Numbered from the stretch's first letter, positions 53,202 through 61,375 are shown. The stretch: DNA of 64,000 bases from Raineyella antarctica (GCF_900092135.1 NZ_FMYF01000014.1:38210-102209); one strand, 5' to 3'. The notes: generated by a model from the letters alone, not told the origin. Numbers and translations: made by a program.

Positions 53202-54275
53202 ATGATGTCCACTTCTGTCACCGGTCCGGCTCCGGGACAAGATGTCCCGCCCGTCCCGCCTGTGTCCAGCGAGGCGGCCGCCCGGCGCGACCTCGACGCC
53301 GATACCCGGCGCAACCTCTATGCCACGATGGTCCTGTCCCGGACGTACGAACTCGCCATCGTCCGCGAGTACCACGCCGACAAGGGACCGGGCTTCGACA
53401 TCGGCAAGGGCCTCGTCCCCGGCGAGATGCATCTGTCGGCCGGCCAGGAACCCGTCGCCGCCGGCGTCTGCGCTCACCTCACCAAGGACGATGCCGTCAC
53501 CGCCACCCATCGCCCGCACCACTTCGCCATCGCCCACGGCGTCGACCTGGAGCGGATGACCGCCGAGATCTTCGGCCGCGAGACCGGCCTGGGCCGCGGC
53601 CGCGGCGGCCACATGCACCTGTTCGACCCGGCCGTGCACTTCTCCTGCTCCGGCATCATCGCCGAGGGTTATCCGCCCGCGCTCGGGGCGGCGTTCGCCT
53701 TCTCCCGGCGGCCGGGCAACCGGATCGCCGTGGCCGTCACCGGTGAGGGCGCGGCCAACCAGGGCGCCTTCCACGAGTCGCTCAACCTGGCCGCGGTGTG
53801 GAAGCTTCCCGTGGTCTTCATCGTCGAGGACAACGAGTGGGGCATTTCCGTGCCCCGTACGGCCTCCACCGCCATCGCCTCCAACGCCGATCGCGCCGCC
53901 GCCTACGGCATTCCGGGGGAGCGGATCGAGGACAACGACGTCGAGGCTGTGTACGAGGCGGCCGGACGCGCCGTGGCCCGAGCAAGGGCAGGGGAGGGCC
54001 CATCGCTGATCGAGGTGGCGACGCTGCGCATGCTCGGGCACTTCGAGGGTGACGCGCAGGGCTACCGGCCCGAGCTGGCGGAGGTCCCCCAGCACGATCC
54101 GATCCCGCGCTACGAGGCCCGGCTACGTGAGGCGGGTGTCCTCGATGACGCTGCCGTCGAGCAGATCGCGAACGAGGCCACCTCCCGGGTGGAGGCGGCG
54201 ATCACGTTCGCCAAGGAGAGCCCGCTGCCCGATCCGGCAGAGGTGCTCAAGTACGTCTTCGCCGAGGAGGCCTGA
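53202..54275 (+). CDS. 2-oxoacid/acetoin dehydrogenase E1 alpha subunit
   Basis: 357 aa; the first of two tandem ATG codons behind GGAGG. Thiamine diphosphate binding is read from GEGAANQGAFHESLNLAAVW and the closing VEDN (the usual GDG is GEG). RPHHFAIAHG and GRGRGGHMHLFDP are as in AcoA/PdhA-type subunits. It pairs with the E1-beta gene 2 bp downstream to decarboxylate a 2-oxoacid or acetoin and pass the acyl unit to a lipoyl group. The N-terminal ~25 residues are Pro-rich. Confidence 0.9.
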   Translation: MMSTSVTGPAPGQDVPPVPPVSSEAAARRDLDADTRRNLYATMVLSRTYELAIVREYHADKGPGFDIGKGLVPGEMHLSAGQEPVAAGVCAHLTKDDAVTATHRPHHFAIAHGVDLERMTAEIFGRETGLGRGRGGHMHLFDPAVHFSCSGIIAEGYPPALGAAFAFSRRPGNRIAVAVTGEGAANQGAFHESLNLAAVWKLPVVFIVEDNEWGISVPRTASTAIASNADRAAAYGIPGERIEDNDVEAVYEAAGRAVARARAGEGPSLIEVATLRMLGHFEGDAQGYRPELAEVPQHDPIPRYEARLREAGVLDDAAVEQIANEATSRVEAAITFAKESPLPDPAEVLKYVFAEEA

Positions 54276-54277
54276 TC

Positions 54278-55303
54278 ATGACATCGACCGTTACCACTCC
54301 CGTCCGCCGGCTCAACACCTCCAAGGCCATGGTCGAGGCGATCGCCCAGGAGATGCGCGTCGACGACTCGGTCGTCTACCTGGGTGAGGACGTCGGCTCG
54401 TACGGCGGCATCTTCTCCTCGACCGCCGGGCTGCTCGACGAATTCGGACGCGAGCGCGTCATCGACACCCCGATCTCGGAGACCGCGTTTATCGGTCTGG
54501 GCATCGGCGCCGCGACCGAGGGCATGCGCCCGATCGTGGAGCTGATGTTCGCCGACTTCATGGGCGTCTGCCTGGACCAGATCTACAACCACATGGCCAA
54601 GATCCACTACGAGTCCGGTGGCAACGTCAAGGTCCCGATGGTGCTCGCCACGGCGGTCGGCGGCGGCTACTCCGACGGCGCCCAGCACAGCCAGACGCTG
54701 TGGGGCACGTTCGCCCACCTGCCCGGCATGAAGGTCGTGGTGCCGTCCAACCCGGCCGACGCCAAGGGGCTGATGACCTCCGCCATCCGCGACGACTCGC
54801 CGGTGGTGTACATGTACCACAAGGGAGTGATGGGGCTGCCCTGGATGGCGAAGAACCGTCGCAGCATCGGCCCGGTGCCCGAGGGTGAGTACGTGGTGCC
54901 GATCGGCAAGGCCGCCGTCGCGGCCGAGGGTACCGACGTCACCGTGGTCACGCTGTCACTGTCGGTGCACCACGCGCTGGACGTCGCCGAGAAGCTGGCG
55001 TCCGGCGGGATCTCGGTGGAGGTGATCGACCTGCGCACGGTCGTGCCGCTGGACCGGGAGGCGATCCTGGAGTCGGTCGGCAAGACCGGCCGGCTGGTCG
55101 TGGTGGACGAGGACTACCTGTCGTACGGGCTGTCCGGTGAGGTCATCGCGTCAGTGGTCGAGACCGACGTGGGCCTGCTGAAGGTCCCGCCGCGGCGGGT
55201 CGCGATCCCGGACACGCCGATCCCGTACGCCCATGTGCTGGAGTACGCGGTGCTGCCGACCGCCGCGCGCATCGAGGCGGCCGTGCGTGAGGTGATGGCA
55301 TGA
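54278..55303 (+). CDS. 2-oxoacid/acetoin dehydrogenase E1 beta subunit
   Basis: 341 aa. VYLGEDVGSYGGIFSSTAGL, VIDTPISETAFIGLGIGAA and RPIVELMFADFMG are typical of AcoB/PdhB subunits, followed by the C-terminal transketolase-like half (SVEVIDLRTVVPLDREAIL, GRLVVVDEDYLSYGLSGE). It begins 2 bp after the alpha gene and overlaps the lipoyl carrier gene by 4 bp (ATGA), so all three are coupled. Confidence 0.92.
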   Translation: MTSTVTTPVRRLNTSKAMVEAIAQEMRVDDSVVYLGEDVGSYGGIFSSTAGLLDEFGRERVIDTPISETAFIGLGIGAATEGMRPIVELMFADFMGVCLDQIYNHMAKIHYESGGNVKVPMVLATAVGGGYSDGAQHSQTLWGTFAHLPGMKVVVPSNPADAKGLMTSAIRDDSPVVYMYHKGVMGLPWMAKNRRSIGPVPEGEYVVPIGKAAVAAEGTDVTVVTLSLSVHHALDVAEKLASGGISVEVIDLRTVVPLDREAILESVGKTGRLVVVDEDYLSYGLSGEVIASVVETDVGLLKVPPRRVAIPDTPIPYAHVLEYAVLPTAARIEAAVREVMA

Positions 55304-55533
55304 CCGAGGTGCCGTTCCCGCAGATGAACAAGGAGGACGGGCAGGCCACCGGTGTGCTGGCGACCTGGTACGTCGCCGACGGGGAGACCGTGGCCGAGGA
55401 CCAGCTGCTGGCCGAGGTCCAGATGGACAAGGTCGATGCCGAGGTGGTGGCGCCGGTCTCAGGCGTGATCACGCTGGTGGTCGAGGAGGAGGCCGAGGTG
55501 GCCCAGGGAGCGGTGATCGCCAGGATCGAGTGA
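55300..55533 (+). CDS. Stand-alone lipoyl carrier protein
   Basis: 77 aa, one lipoyl/biotinyl barrel. QMDKVDAEV holds the lysine that would be lipoylated; VAPVSGVITLVVEEEAEV is the mirrored half. Full E2 subunits add a subunit-binding segment and a catalytic acyltransferase domain; both are absent here and there is no E3. The acyltransferase step must be supplied from elsewhere, or the product is passed on differently. A hairpin follows the stop. Confidence 0.88.
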   Translation: MTEVPFPQMNKEDGQATGVLATWYVADGETVAEDQLLAEVQMDKVDAEVVAPVSGVITLVVEEEAEVAQGAVIARIE

Positions 55534-55540
55534 GGTGGGT

Positions 55541-55573
55541 GGTGGCGTACGGGCAGGAGTCCCGTACGCCACC
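55541..55573 (+). terminator. Perfect hairpin after the dehydrogenase operon
   Basis: GGTGGCGTACGGG pairs fully with CCCGTACGCCACC around a 7-nt loop, 8 bp after the lipoyl gene stop. The 13-bp GC-rich stem suits an intrinsic terminator, although no U-run follows. Confidence 0.75.
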
Positions 55574-55636
55574 ATCGCCTGGCGGTTCACGCCCTGGCCC
55601 GCCGTGGTCGGAGGTATCGACAGATGAGCGAGGGGT

Positions 55637-56503
55637 TCACCTGCGCCCGACCAGGGCGGGGTGGTTCGCCAGCGCGTCGAGGCGGTCCTGGTACTCCCCA
55701 TGTGACAGTCGCTCCCGCAGCAGCGCGTGCCACTCGGCAAGATCCTCGCGGCGCTCCTTCCTGCTCCGGCGGTGTCCGTCGGCAGGCCCCCGCTGGTCGA
55801 CCACCGAATCCAGAGCGCGCAGGTAGGCATCCGCGAACTGGCCCCACGCGTCGGCGGCGGGAAGCATGCCCGCGACGACCTGCGCGAGCGAGGTCTCCCG
55901 CTCGCTCACCCACCCGTGGCCCCGGCGGGTCCAGCCCCAGCGTGACTCCCAGCGCACCAACTGGCCGGCCGCTCGCTCGCAGAACGCGGGGTAGCCCTGC
56001 TCGCGTCGGACTGCCGCCCAGGCCACTGCCGCCGCGTCGGAGACGACGAACCGGGCAGCCTCCACAGGGTCGTCGGACCGGAAGTAGTCGACGGACCGCA
56101 GCTCGCAGGCCAGATCGATCAGCGTGGCCATGGCGGATGCCGCCGGCTCGACATCGCGGCCAGAAAGGGCCTGGGTGGTCGTTTTCGCAAGTCGTTGGAA
56201 CGTGAACCGCCAGCGCGTCCGTTCCTTCGGTGAGACGCGGCGGTCCCCGGCCAGATAGGCCCCCTGCCGCGCCAGGGCCGCGAACTCCCTGACCTCGGCC
56301 TTGACCCTGTCAGCATCGACCGGTGCGTTCGCCCTCGCTGCTTGCGCGGTGGCCGATGCCGGGTCGATCGCGGCCATGATCCGCTCGCGAACGGGCGCTG
56401 ATCCGCGCCAGTACAGCGTCCACAGTGCCTTTTTCATCGCGGCTTCGTCCAGCGCCGACAATCTGTCGTAGAAGTCATCCCGAGAGAGTCTGTTGCCCAC
56501 CAC
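55637..56503 (-). CDS. 288-aa protein of unknown function, copy 2
   Basis: 288 aa, GTG start fixed by alignment with the copy at 42304-43170; TAGCGT again ends 8 nt upstream. LSRDDFYDRLSALDEAAMKK, VSPKERTRWRFTFQRLAK and RRSRKERREDLAEWHALLRERL are conserved with copy 1, and both copies are complete, which suggests a kept function. No recognised domain, signal or membrane segment. Neighbours are the dehydrogenase operon (convergent) and the macro-like/SIR2 gene upstream on the same strand. Confidence 0.7.
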   Translation of the reverse strand: MVGNRLSRDDFYDRLSALDEAAMKKALWTLYWRGSAPVRERIMAAIDPASATAQAARANAPVDADRVKAEVREFAALARQGAYLAGDRRVSPKERTRWRFTFQRLAKTTTQALSGRDVEPAASAMATLIDLACELRSVDYFRSDDPVEAARFVVSDAAAVAWAAVRREQGYPAFCERAAGQLVRWESRWGWTRRGHGWVSERETSLAQVVAGMLPAADAWGQFADAYLRALDSVVDQRGPADGHRRSRKERREDLAEWHALLRERLSHGEYQDRLDALANHPALVGRR

Positions 56504-57012
56504 GGGGCTGGACGCTACCAGCGCGACCATTACGGCCCCAGCGGAAACGTGATCGACCCCCTGCGATACCTGGTTGCCGACGAGGAAGCAGGCATGGCTC
56601 GACTGCTGTCGTACGTCATGACATTGCCTGGCGGGGGGCCTCCCGGTATCCCGAACCCCTGGGGATCAGGGTTCGTGGCCCGCCGGGTGGTGAGGGCGAG
56701 GAGCCCGTTCTAGCGGTTATCAGGTGTCGCGCAAGCCGTCGTCGCCGCTGCGGCGCTCGCGGTCGAGGGCGTGGCCGGGAGCGGATCGAACCGGCGATCG
56801 GCGGTCTGGTCCTGCTGGCACCGCCGAGAACGGATGGTGAACATCCCGATCACACCTTCCCACGAGGCGTTGTGGCGGTTCTCGCTGTCAACAATCAAAA
56901 GGGCGACTCTGAGGACGAAAGGTGAGGGGACCGGGACGGGGACAACCTGCTCCCGATGATCGGCCGTGGTGGGGATGCCGAACGAGGGAGTCACCCGTCC
57001 GGGCCAGCCCCG
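56504..57012. other. 509-bp region with no convincing gene
   Basis: It lies between the start of the 288-aa gene copy 2 and palindrome copy 6. Open frames on both strands are short and lack coding character. It should contain the promoter for the minus-strand gene that starts at 56503. Confidence 0.5.
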
Positions 57013-57080
57013 TAGCCGCTTCGCTTGCAGGCAGCCGCTACGCGTCGACGCGAGGCGGCTGGCCGAAAGCGAAGCGGCTG
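57013..57080. repeat. 68-bp GTCGAC-centred palindrome, copy 6
   Basis: Centre GTCGAC at 57044-57049, with AGCCGCTTCGC-type arms and few mismatches. It begins 13 bp after the stop of the macro-like/SIR2 gene (minus strand), the closest gene-end position of the six copies. Confidence 0.85.
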
Positions 57081-57093
57081 CGCTGGGCCGACG

Positions 57094-58722
57094 CTATGAC
57101 CGACGAACGGACCGAGTGTCCTCCCGATACCCCAGCCCCTGGAGCAGAGCAGTTACAGCTCCGTACGCGGCGCTCTCCCGATGCCGGTTGGCGACCTCCT
57201 GCAACTCCACGAGCTTCCTGCGTAGTTCTTCGTCCTCGGGGCTGGCGCCCTTCTGGTAGTCGGGGTCCAGCAGGAAGGAGGCGCGGACGTCCCCGGTGAC
57301 CTGGCAGCGCCAGGCGAGGCGGTCCAGCAGGATCTCCAGCAGGCGGGCCGCCTCGGAGACGTCGCTCCCGGCCCGGGCCAGGTACTCGTAGTCGAGTTCG
57401 GCGTACGTACGCTTCCCGGGCTCGGATTCCGGAGACTTGTGCGGCGCCGGGGGCTCCAGTAGGCCGATGGCCGTGCCGACCTTGGAGGTGCTGGTGTCCT
57501 CCTGTGCGAGGGCGCGAACATTCTGAACGGCCTCGGCCATGCCAAGGAAGTCGCTGTCGGCGAACCCGAAACCAACGAACAGGAGGTGGCTGGTGAGCAT
57601 GAGCGTCTGCACCACTCCGTGAAGGGCCTTGTGCTCTCCCCTGAGACGCTCGTATTGGTCGGTCGTCAGGACGATCGTGTCCGGGTGGGCGATGTCCCCG
57701 TGCAGTTTCAGCAGCCAGGGGTGGCTCCCAAGGGCCAGTTCCCTGGCGATCACTCGGAGCTTCGGGTCCGGGTCCGTATGGATGGCTGCTGCAGCGTTCT
57801 CCAGGCATGGGTCGTAATTGGTCGTCACGAGCGATGGGGTACGGAGGTCTGCGAGCAGGGCGTGCCCCAGGGCGTGCTTCTCCGTACGGAAGCGAGTGGC
57901 GATGTCCTCGTTCAGAGTCTCGATCTGCATGTCCTGGGCGAGCTGCGGGTAGTCCGGCTCCTGCGGGACGGCCGGGATGACGAGTGTCTTCCCGTTGGCG
58001 TCCGCCAGCTCTTGGAGCAGCTCATCCCAGTCCGGGAAGTTGACCGGCTTGCTCACCCCCGCTCCCGCGAAGATCGAGAGTTCACCCCCGGCGGCCTTCT
58101 TCCCCAGACGATCCGCCAACGCCAAGTGTTCGGCGCTGAGTTCAGGCCAGGCCGTCTTGTCGGCGTCGGTGACCTGACCGCGCGCCCACTGCGCAGCCGC
58201 GAAGTCCGCGGGGCGGCGCAGGACGAGTGCGACGTCGACCGGCTCCTCGCTGACGAACGCGAGGAGTTGCCCGATGAGTTCGCTGATGACCTCGGCCCGG
58301 TGCCCGCGGAAGTTGCCTTCTCCCACCCCGAGGATCGGCATGGCGATCAGGGGCAGAGCCCGGCCGCCGCGTGTAGTCGCCCTGGTCGCCGCGAACCGCA
58401 CGGCAGACAGCGAATGCTCGACCATCTCAGGGATGGATTCGGCCTTGACCGTGTCGACGAGCACGCGCAGACCGACGACCTCGTCGGGCGCAGGCTTCTC
58501 GACGTCAGGAGTGGCGTCAGGAAGGAAGTGGAACACGTCCTCGTTCTGGAGTCCCGGCGGCGTGAACCAGAGCTCCGATGCCTGCTCCTGGGTGCCCGGC
58601 TCGAGGAACGGCCGCCACCCGCCGGCCACATTCAGGTAGGTGTCGCACGGAACGAGGAAGGCATCGGCAGCGAGTCGGGTGAGATCGGCTTGGACGACGA
58701 AGAGATGGCCAGTCTGAGGCAT
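57094..58722 (-). CDS. Macro-like domain fused to SIR2-like domain (candidate NAD-degrading defence protein)
   Basis: 542 aa. The ATG has TATGCT 5 nt upstream and no ribosome site. Residues 1-175 look like a macro-type fold (FVVQADLTRLAADAFLVPCD, then PILGVGEGNFRGHRAEVI near 129-146), which usually binds ADP-ribose-like ligands. Residues 205-480 are a SIR2-like domain: SIFAGAGVSKP near 216, VTTNYD near 299, LKLHGD with the catalytic His near 341, and FVGFGFADSDF near 382. The last 60 residues are helical. SIR2-like proteins in phage defence (for example ThsA of Thoeris) break down NAD and kill infected cells; ThsA places SIR2 first and a SLOG-type sensor last, the reverse order. Substrate and sensing are inferred. 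Confidence 0.8.
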   Translation of the reverse strand: MPQTGHLFVVQADLTRLAADAFLVPCDTYLNVAGGWRPFLEPGTQEQASELWFTPPGLQNEDVFHFLPDATPDVEKPAPDEVVGLRVLVDTVKAESIPEMVEHSLSAVRFAATRATTRGGRALPLIAMPILGVGEGNFRGHRAEVISELIGQLLAFVSEEPVDVALVLRRPADFAAAQWARGQVTDADKTAWPELSAEHLALADRLGKKAAGGELSIFAGAGVSKPVNFPDWDELLQELADANGKTLVIPAVPQEPDYPQLAQDMQIETLNEDIATRFRTEKHALGHALLADLRTPSLVTTNYDPCLENAAAAIHTDPDPKLRVIARELALGSHPWLLKLHGDIAHPDTIVLTTDQYERLRGEHKALHGVVQTLMLTSHLLFVGFGFADSDFLGMAEAVQNVRALAQEDTSTSKVGTAIGLLEPPAPHKSPESEPGKRTYAELDYEYLARAGSDVSEAARLLEILLDRLAWRCQVTGDVRASFLLDPDYQKGASPEDEELRRKLVELQEVANRHRESAAYGAVTALLQGLGYREDTRSVRRS

Positions 58723-58734
58723 GCCTGAGCATAT

Positions 58735-58990
58735 GGCGGCACCCGCTCACGGATGATCCCGACCGGCACCACATGTGGAGTTCGGGGGCTACCTCGCTGG
58801 CGAAGAGGAACCTCAAGCGAGAGATACCCGGCGTACGCGTCGTTGAACATGCCGCCGCGGTCCCGCAGGATGACGAAGCGGAGGCTGTCCCACCACGGTG
58901 ACACGGCGAGCCACTGCTGCAGGGCCTCCCGGTTTCCATTTCGTCCGATCGAGCTTCGGAGGGCCGGTCGGCGCCCAGCGACCTGAAGCG
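58735..58990 (-). pseudogene. Beheaded, unrecognised coding remnant
   Basis: On the minus strand a coding-like frame reads IGRNGNREALQQWLAVSPWW, DSLRFVILRDRGGMFNDA, then YAGYLSLEV. No start codon is visible, and after ~58800 a second frame (FLFASEVAPELHMWC) looks better, suggesting a frameshift. It runs into the start of the macro-like/SIR2 gene. I cannot name the family. Confidence 0.4.
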
Positions 58991-59075
58991 AGCAGACTCG
59001 GAAGCAGCGGGCCGTCCTACGGTCGGACGAGCGGGCGTCCGGGAGCCGCCGTACTCGTCGGTGCGCTTGTTGACC

Positions 59076-59115
59076 TGGCGTCAGGATGTTAAGGAGAATG
59101 GCGGCAGGATGTTAA
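59076..59115. repeat. 17-bp direct repeat pair, 23-bp period
   Basis: TGGCGTCAGGATGTTAA (59076-59092) and TGGCGGCAGGATGTTAA (59099-59115) differ by one base; a weaker third copy follows at ~59119. Short spaced direct repeats are typical of IS21-family ends. No transposase gene is nearby. Confidence 0.7.
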
Positions 59116-59132
59116 ACAGAGCGTCGTCAAGA

Positions 59133-59575
59133 TGTCTTCCCCCCTGGTCGATCCCGCGCTGGAGGCACGGCTGGTCGGTGTCGGGAAGGCGGGCCTGCTG
59201 CGGGGACAGGGGCGTACGGTCTCGCCGGGCACCGGGACCTGGTTGGGGAGCGTTGTCCGAGTCCCTGGTCACGCAGTCGGTGAGGGTCTATGCGCAGGCT
59301 GCTGACGCGAGGCTCGGGCACCTGCGGACCAGGAACACCGAGCACGAGGTCGATCTGGTGGTGGAGGCGCCCGATCGGTCCGCGCTGGCGATCGAGGTCA
59401 AGCTGGCCGACACCGTCACCTCCGCCGACGTGGTGCACCTGACCTGGCTCGCGAATCAGCTCGGTGACCGGCTCGTCGACCGTCTGGTGGTGTACACGGG
59501 GGAGCGGGCCTACCGGCGCGACGACGGGGTAGGGGTCGTCCCCCTGGCGCTGCTCGGTCCGCGACCGATGCACGA
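59133..59575 (+). pseudogene. C-terminal remnant of a DUF4143 ATPase
   Basis: VDPALEARLVGVGKAGLLRG, then a frameshift near 59240, then SESLVTQSVRVYAQAADARL, NTEHEVDLVVE, LAIEVKLADTVTSADVVHL and VVYTGERAYRRDDGV. This is the nuclease-like C-terminal domain of DUF4143 AAA ATPases. The ATPase half is missing. Confidence 0.7.
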
Positions 59576-59600
59576 CGCGCACAGCCCCGGCTTGCTCGAC

Positions 59601-59679
59601 AGCCTGGGCCGCGAAGATCGTCGCCGCCTGCCGTTGTTCGCAGGAGCTTCGGCAGTTCGGGGACGATCCCGCCTCCTGA
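59601..59679 (+). pseudogene. C-terminal fragment of the YCII gene
   Basis: WAAKIVAACRCSQELRQFG then DDPAS and stop matches the end of the intact YCII gene at 44017-44358 almost exactly. The rest is absent. Confidence 0.8.
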
Positions 59680-59873
59680 GCTGCTGAGGCGAGCGCCGCC
59701 ACCACGTCAGTGCTCGTTATCGGGGTGGGCATCAACACAGTCCTCGAACCAGACGCACAGGATCTATCCCCGAGAGGCTGATCGGCAGCCAGCGGCGCCC
59801 GTCAACAGGCCCGGACAGCCAGCACGAACTCGTGGCGAAGATTCACATCCTTCAACAAACAGCCCATCCATTA

Positions 59874-59893
59874 AACTTTGACAACATAAAGTT
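59874..59893 (+). promoter_or_regulatory. AT-rich inverted repeat and TTGACA upstream of the Fic gene
   Basis: AACTTT (59874-59879) and AAAGTT (59888-59893) form an inverted repeat with 8-bp spacing; TTGACA (59878-59883) overlaps its left arm and could be a -35. A matching -10 is not clear. The stretch is far richer in A+T than its surroundings. The Fic protein has a C-terminal winged helix that could bind here. Confidence 0.5.
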
Positions 59894-59923
59894 GCATAGA
59901 TGGTGCCGTAGTGAAAGGAAAGC

Positions 59924-61225
59924 ATGAGCGGCTGGGAGCAGGCGTACTGGGAGGCGGGTGACTCCGAGGGGTTGCCTCGCAGGGATCGGGTCAGTGGACC
60001 TTACCGGCGGTACGTGCCGGATCGGTTCGACGGCCTGCCGCTGGTGATGGAGCCGGCTCTCGCCCAACGGGCGGCGGATGTCGAGCGCGGCATCAGGGCG
60101 CTCAATGGTGCCGGAGGTGACGCGCTCGCCGCCGTGTCGAGGTTCCTGCTGCGCTCTGAGGCGATCGCGAGTTCGCAGATCGAGGGGTTGTCGCCGTCGC
60201 CCAAGCAGGTGGCGTTGGCCGAGTTGGGGCACCATGAGCCGGTGCGTGGCATCAGCACCCAGGCGGCCTTGGTGGCCAACAACATGACAGTGGTGCGAGA
60301 GGCCACGACCAGACTCGTCGAGGTCGAGCGCGTCAGCGTGGAGGACATCGTTGACCTGCACCGCGCCCTGCTCCCGGACCAGCCGGGCCTCCATGGTCTT
60401 CGCGAGCGCCAGAACTGGATCGGCGGCTCGAGCAGACATCCCCTGGAAGCCGAGTTCGTGCCTCCGGCCCCTGAGCATGTTCCGGACCTGATGGCAGATC
60501 TGGTGGACTATCTCAATGGATCGGCTCATGGTCCGCTCGTGCAGGCAGCCATGGTGCATGCGCAGTTCGAGACGATCCACCCCTTCGCCGACGGCAACGG
60601 CCGGGTGGGTCGCGCCCTGATCCACACTGTTCTGGCGAGGCGAGGAGTGACGACCGCGGCCGTCTTGCCGATCAGTCTGGTGCTGGCGACCCTGAGCGAA
60701 ACGTACGTCGTCGGCCTGACCGGTTATCGTCATGGGGAGAACGCCGCTGATCCGGCGGCCCGGCTGGGCGTGGGGAAGTGGCTCGAGACGTTCGTCTCCG
60801 CCGCCTCGGTTGCGGTCGAGCAGTCCAGGGAACTGGTGCAGAAGATCGACGACCTGCGCGCCGAGTGGACTGAACGGGTGGCGGCCTATCGTGCGGCACA
60901 GGGGGTACGTCCCGCTCCACGGGCCGGCTCGGCGACATCACGCATCCTGGAATCGCTTCCGGAGGCGCCCGTGCTGACGGCTTCCACGGTGAGGCGGATC
61001 CTGGGGGTCAGTGCTCCCGCGGCAGGCAATGCCCTCGAGGAGTTGAAGCAGGCGGAGGTCCTCACGACCCGCAAGATCGAGCGCAATGCCACGGCGTATG
61101 TCGCCGACGAAGTGCTCGATCTCATCACCTCTGCTGAACGTCGGCTCGCCAGCACGCGCTTCGACACCCGCCTTGCAGCTCCGTCCCGACCGGTTCCCGG
61201 GCGGCCGGCGCAGGACATGCCCTGA
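59924..61225 (+). CDS. Class II Fic-domain protein with winged-helix end
   Basis: 433 aa, ATG behind AAAGGAAAG. Active-site motif HPFADGNGRVGRALIH near residue 219 and the N-terminal inhibitory helix SSQIEGL near 83-88 (S/TxxxEG) define an autoinhibited class II Fic AMP-transferase. The target-docking flap NWIGGSSRHP is present. Residues 320-400 form a winged helix (VLTASTVRRILGVSAPAAGN), giving possible DNA binding and autoregulation. Fic enzymes add AMP to proteins and often act as regulators or toxins. A broken copy lies at 43245-43636. Confidence 0.92.
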   Translation: MSGWEQAYWEAGDSEGLPRRDRVSGPYRRYVPDRFDGLPLVMEPALAQRAADVERGIRALNGAGGDALAAVSRFLLRSEAIASSQIEGLSPSPKQVALAELGHHEPVRGISTQAALVANNMTVVREATTRLVEVERVSVEDIVDLHRALLPDQPGLHGLRERQNWIGGSSRHPLEAEFVPPAPEHVPDLMADLVDYLNGSAHGPLVQAAMVHAQFETIHPFADGNGRVGRALIHTVLARRGVTTAAVLPISLVLATLSETYVVGLTGYRHGENAADPAARLGVGKWLETFVSAASVAVEQSRELVQKIDDLRAEWTERVAAYRAAQGVRPAPRAGSATSRILESLPEAPVLTASTVRRILGVSAPAAGNALEELKQAEVLTTRKIERNATAYVADEVLDLITSAERRLASTRFDTRLAAPSRPVPGRPAQDMP

Positions 61226-61375
61226 GCGGAGGATCAACGGGAGAATGCTCGGCGGTGGACACCTGTTCACCACGGTCCGTGCCCGATGCAGAACGCGCGC
61301 AGCCCCAGTTTCGCGTACTTGGGTAATGGGCGAGCTGTTTGGCAGCGGTGACCATGTCCATCGGTGGAGTTCCTT

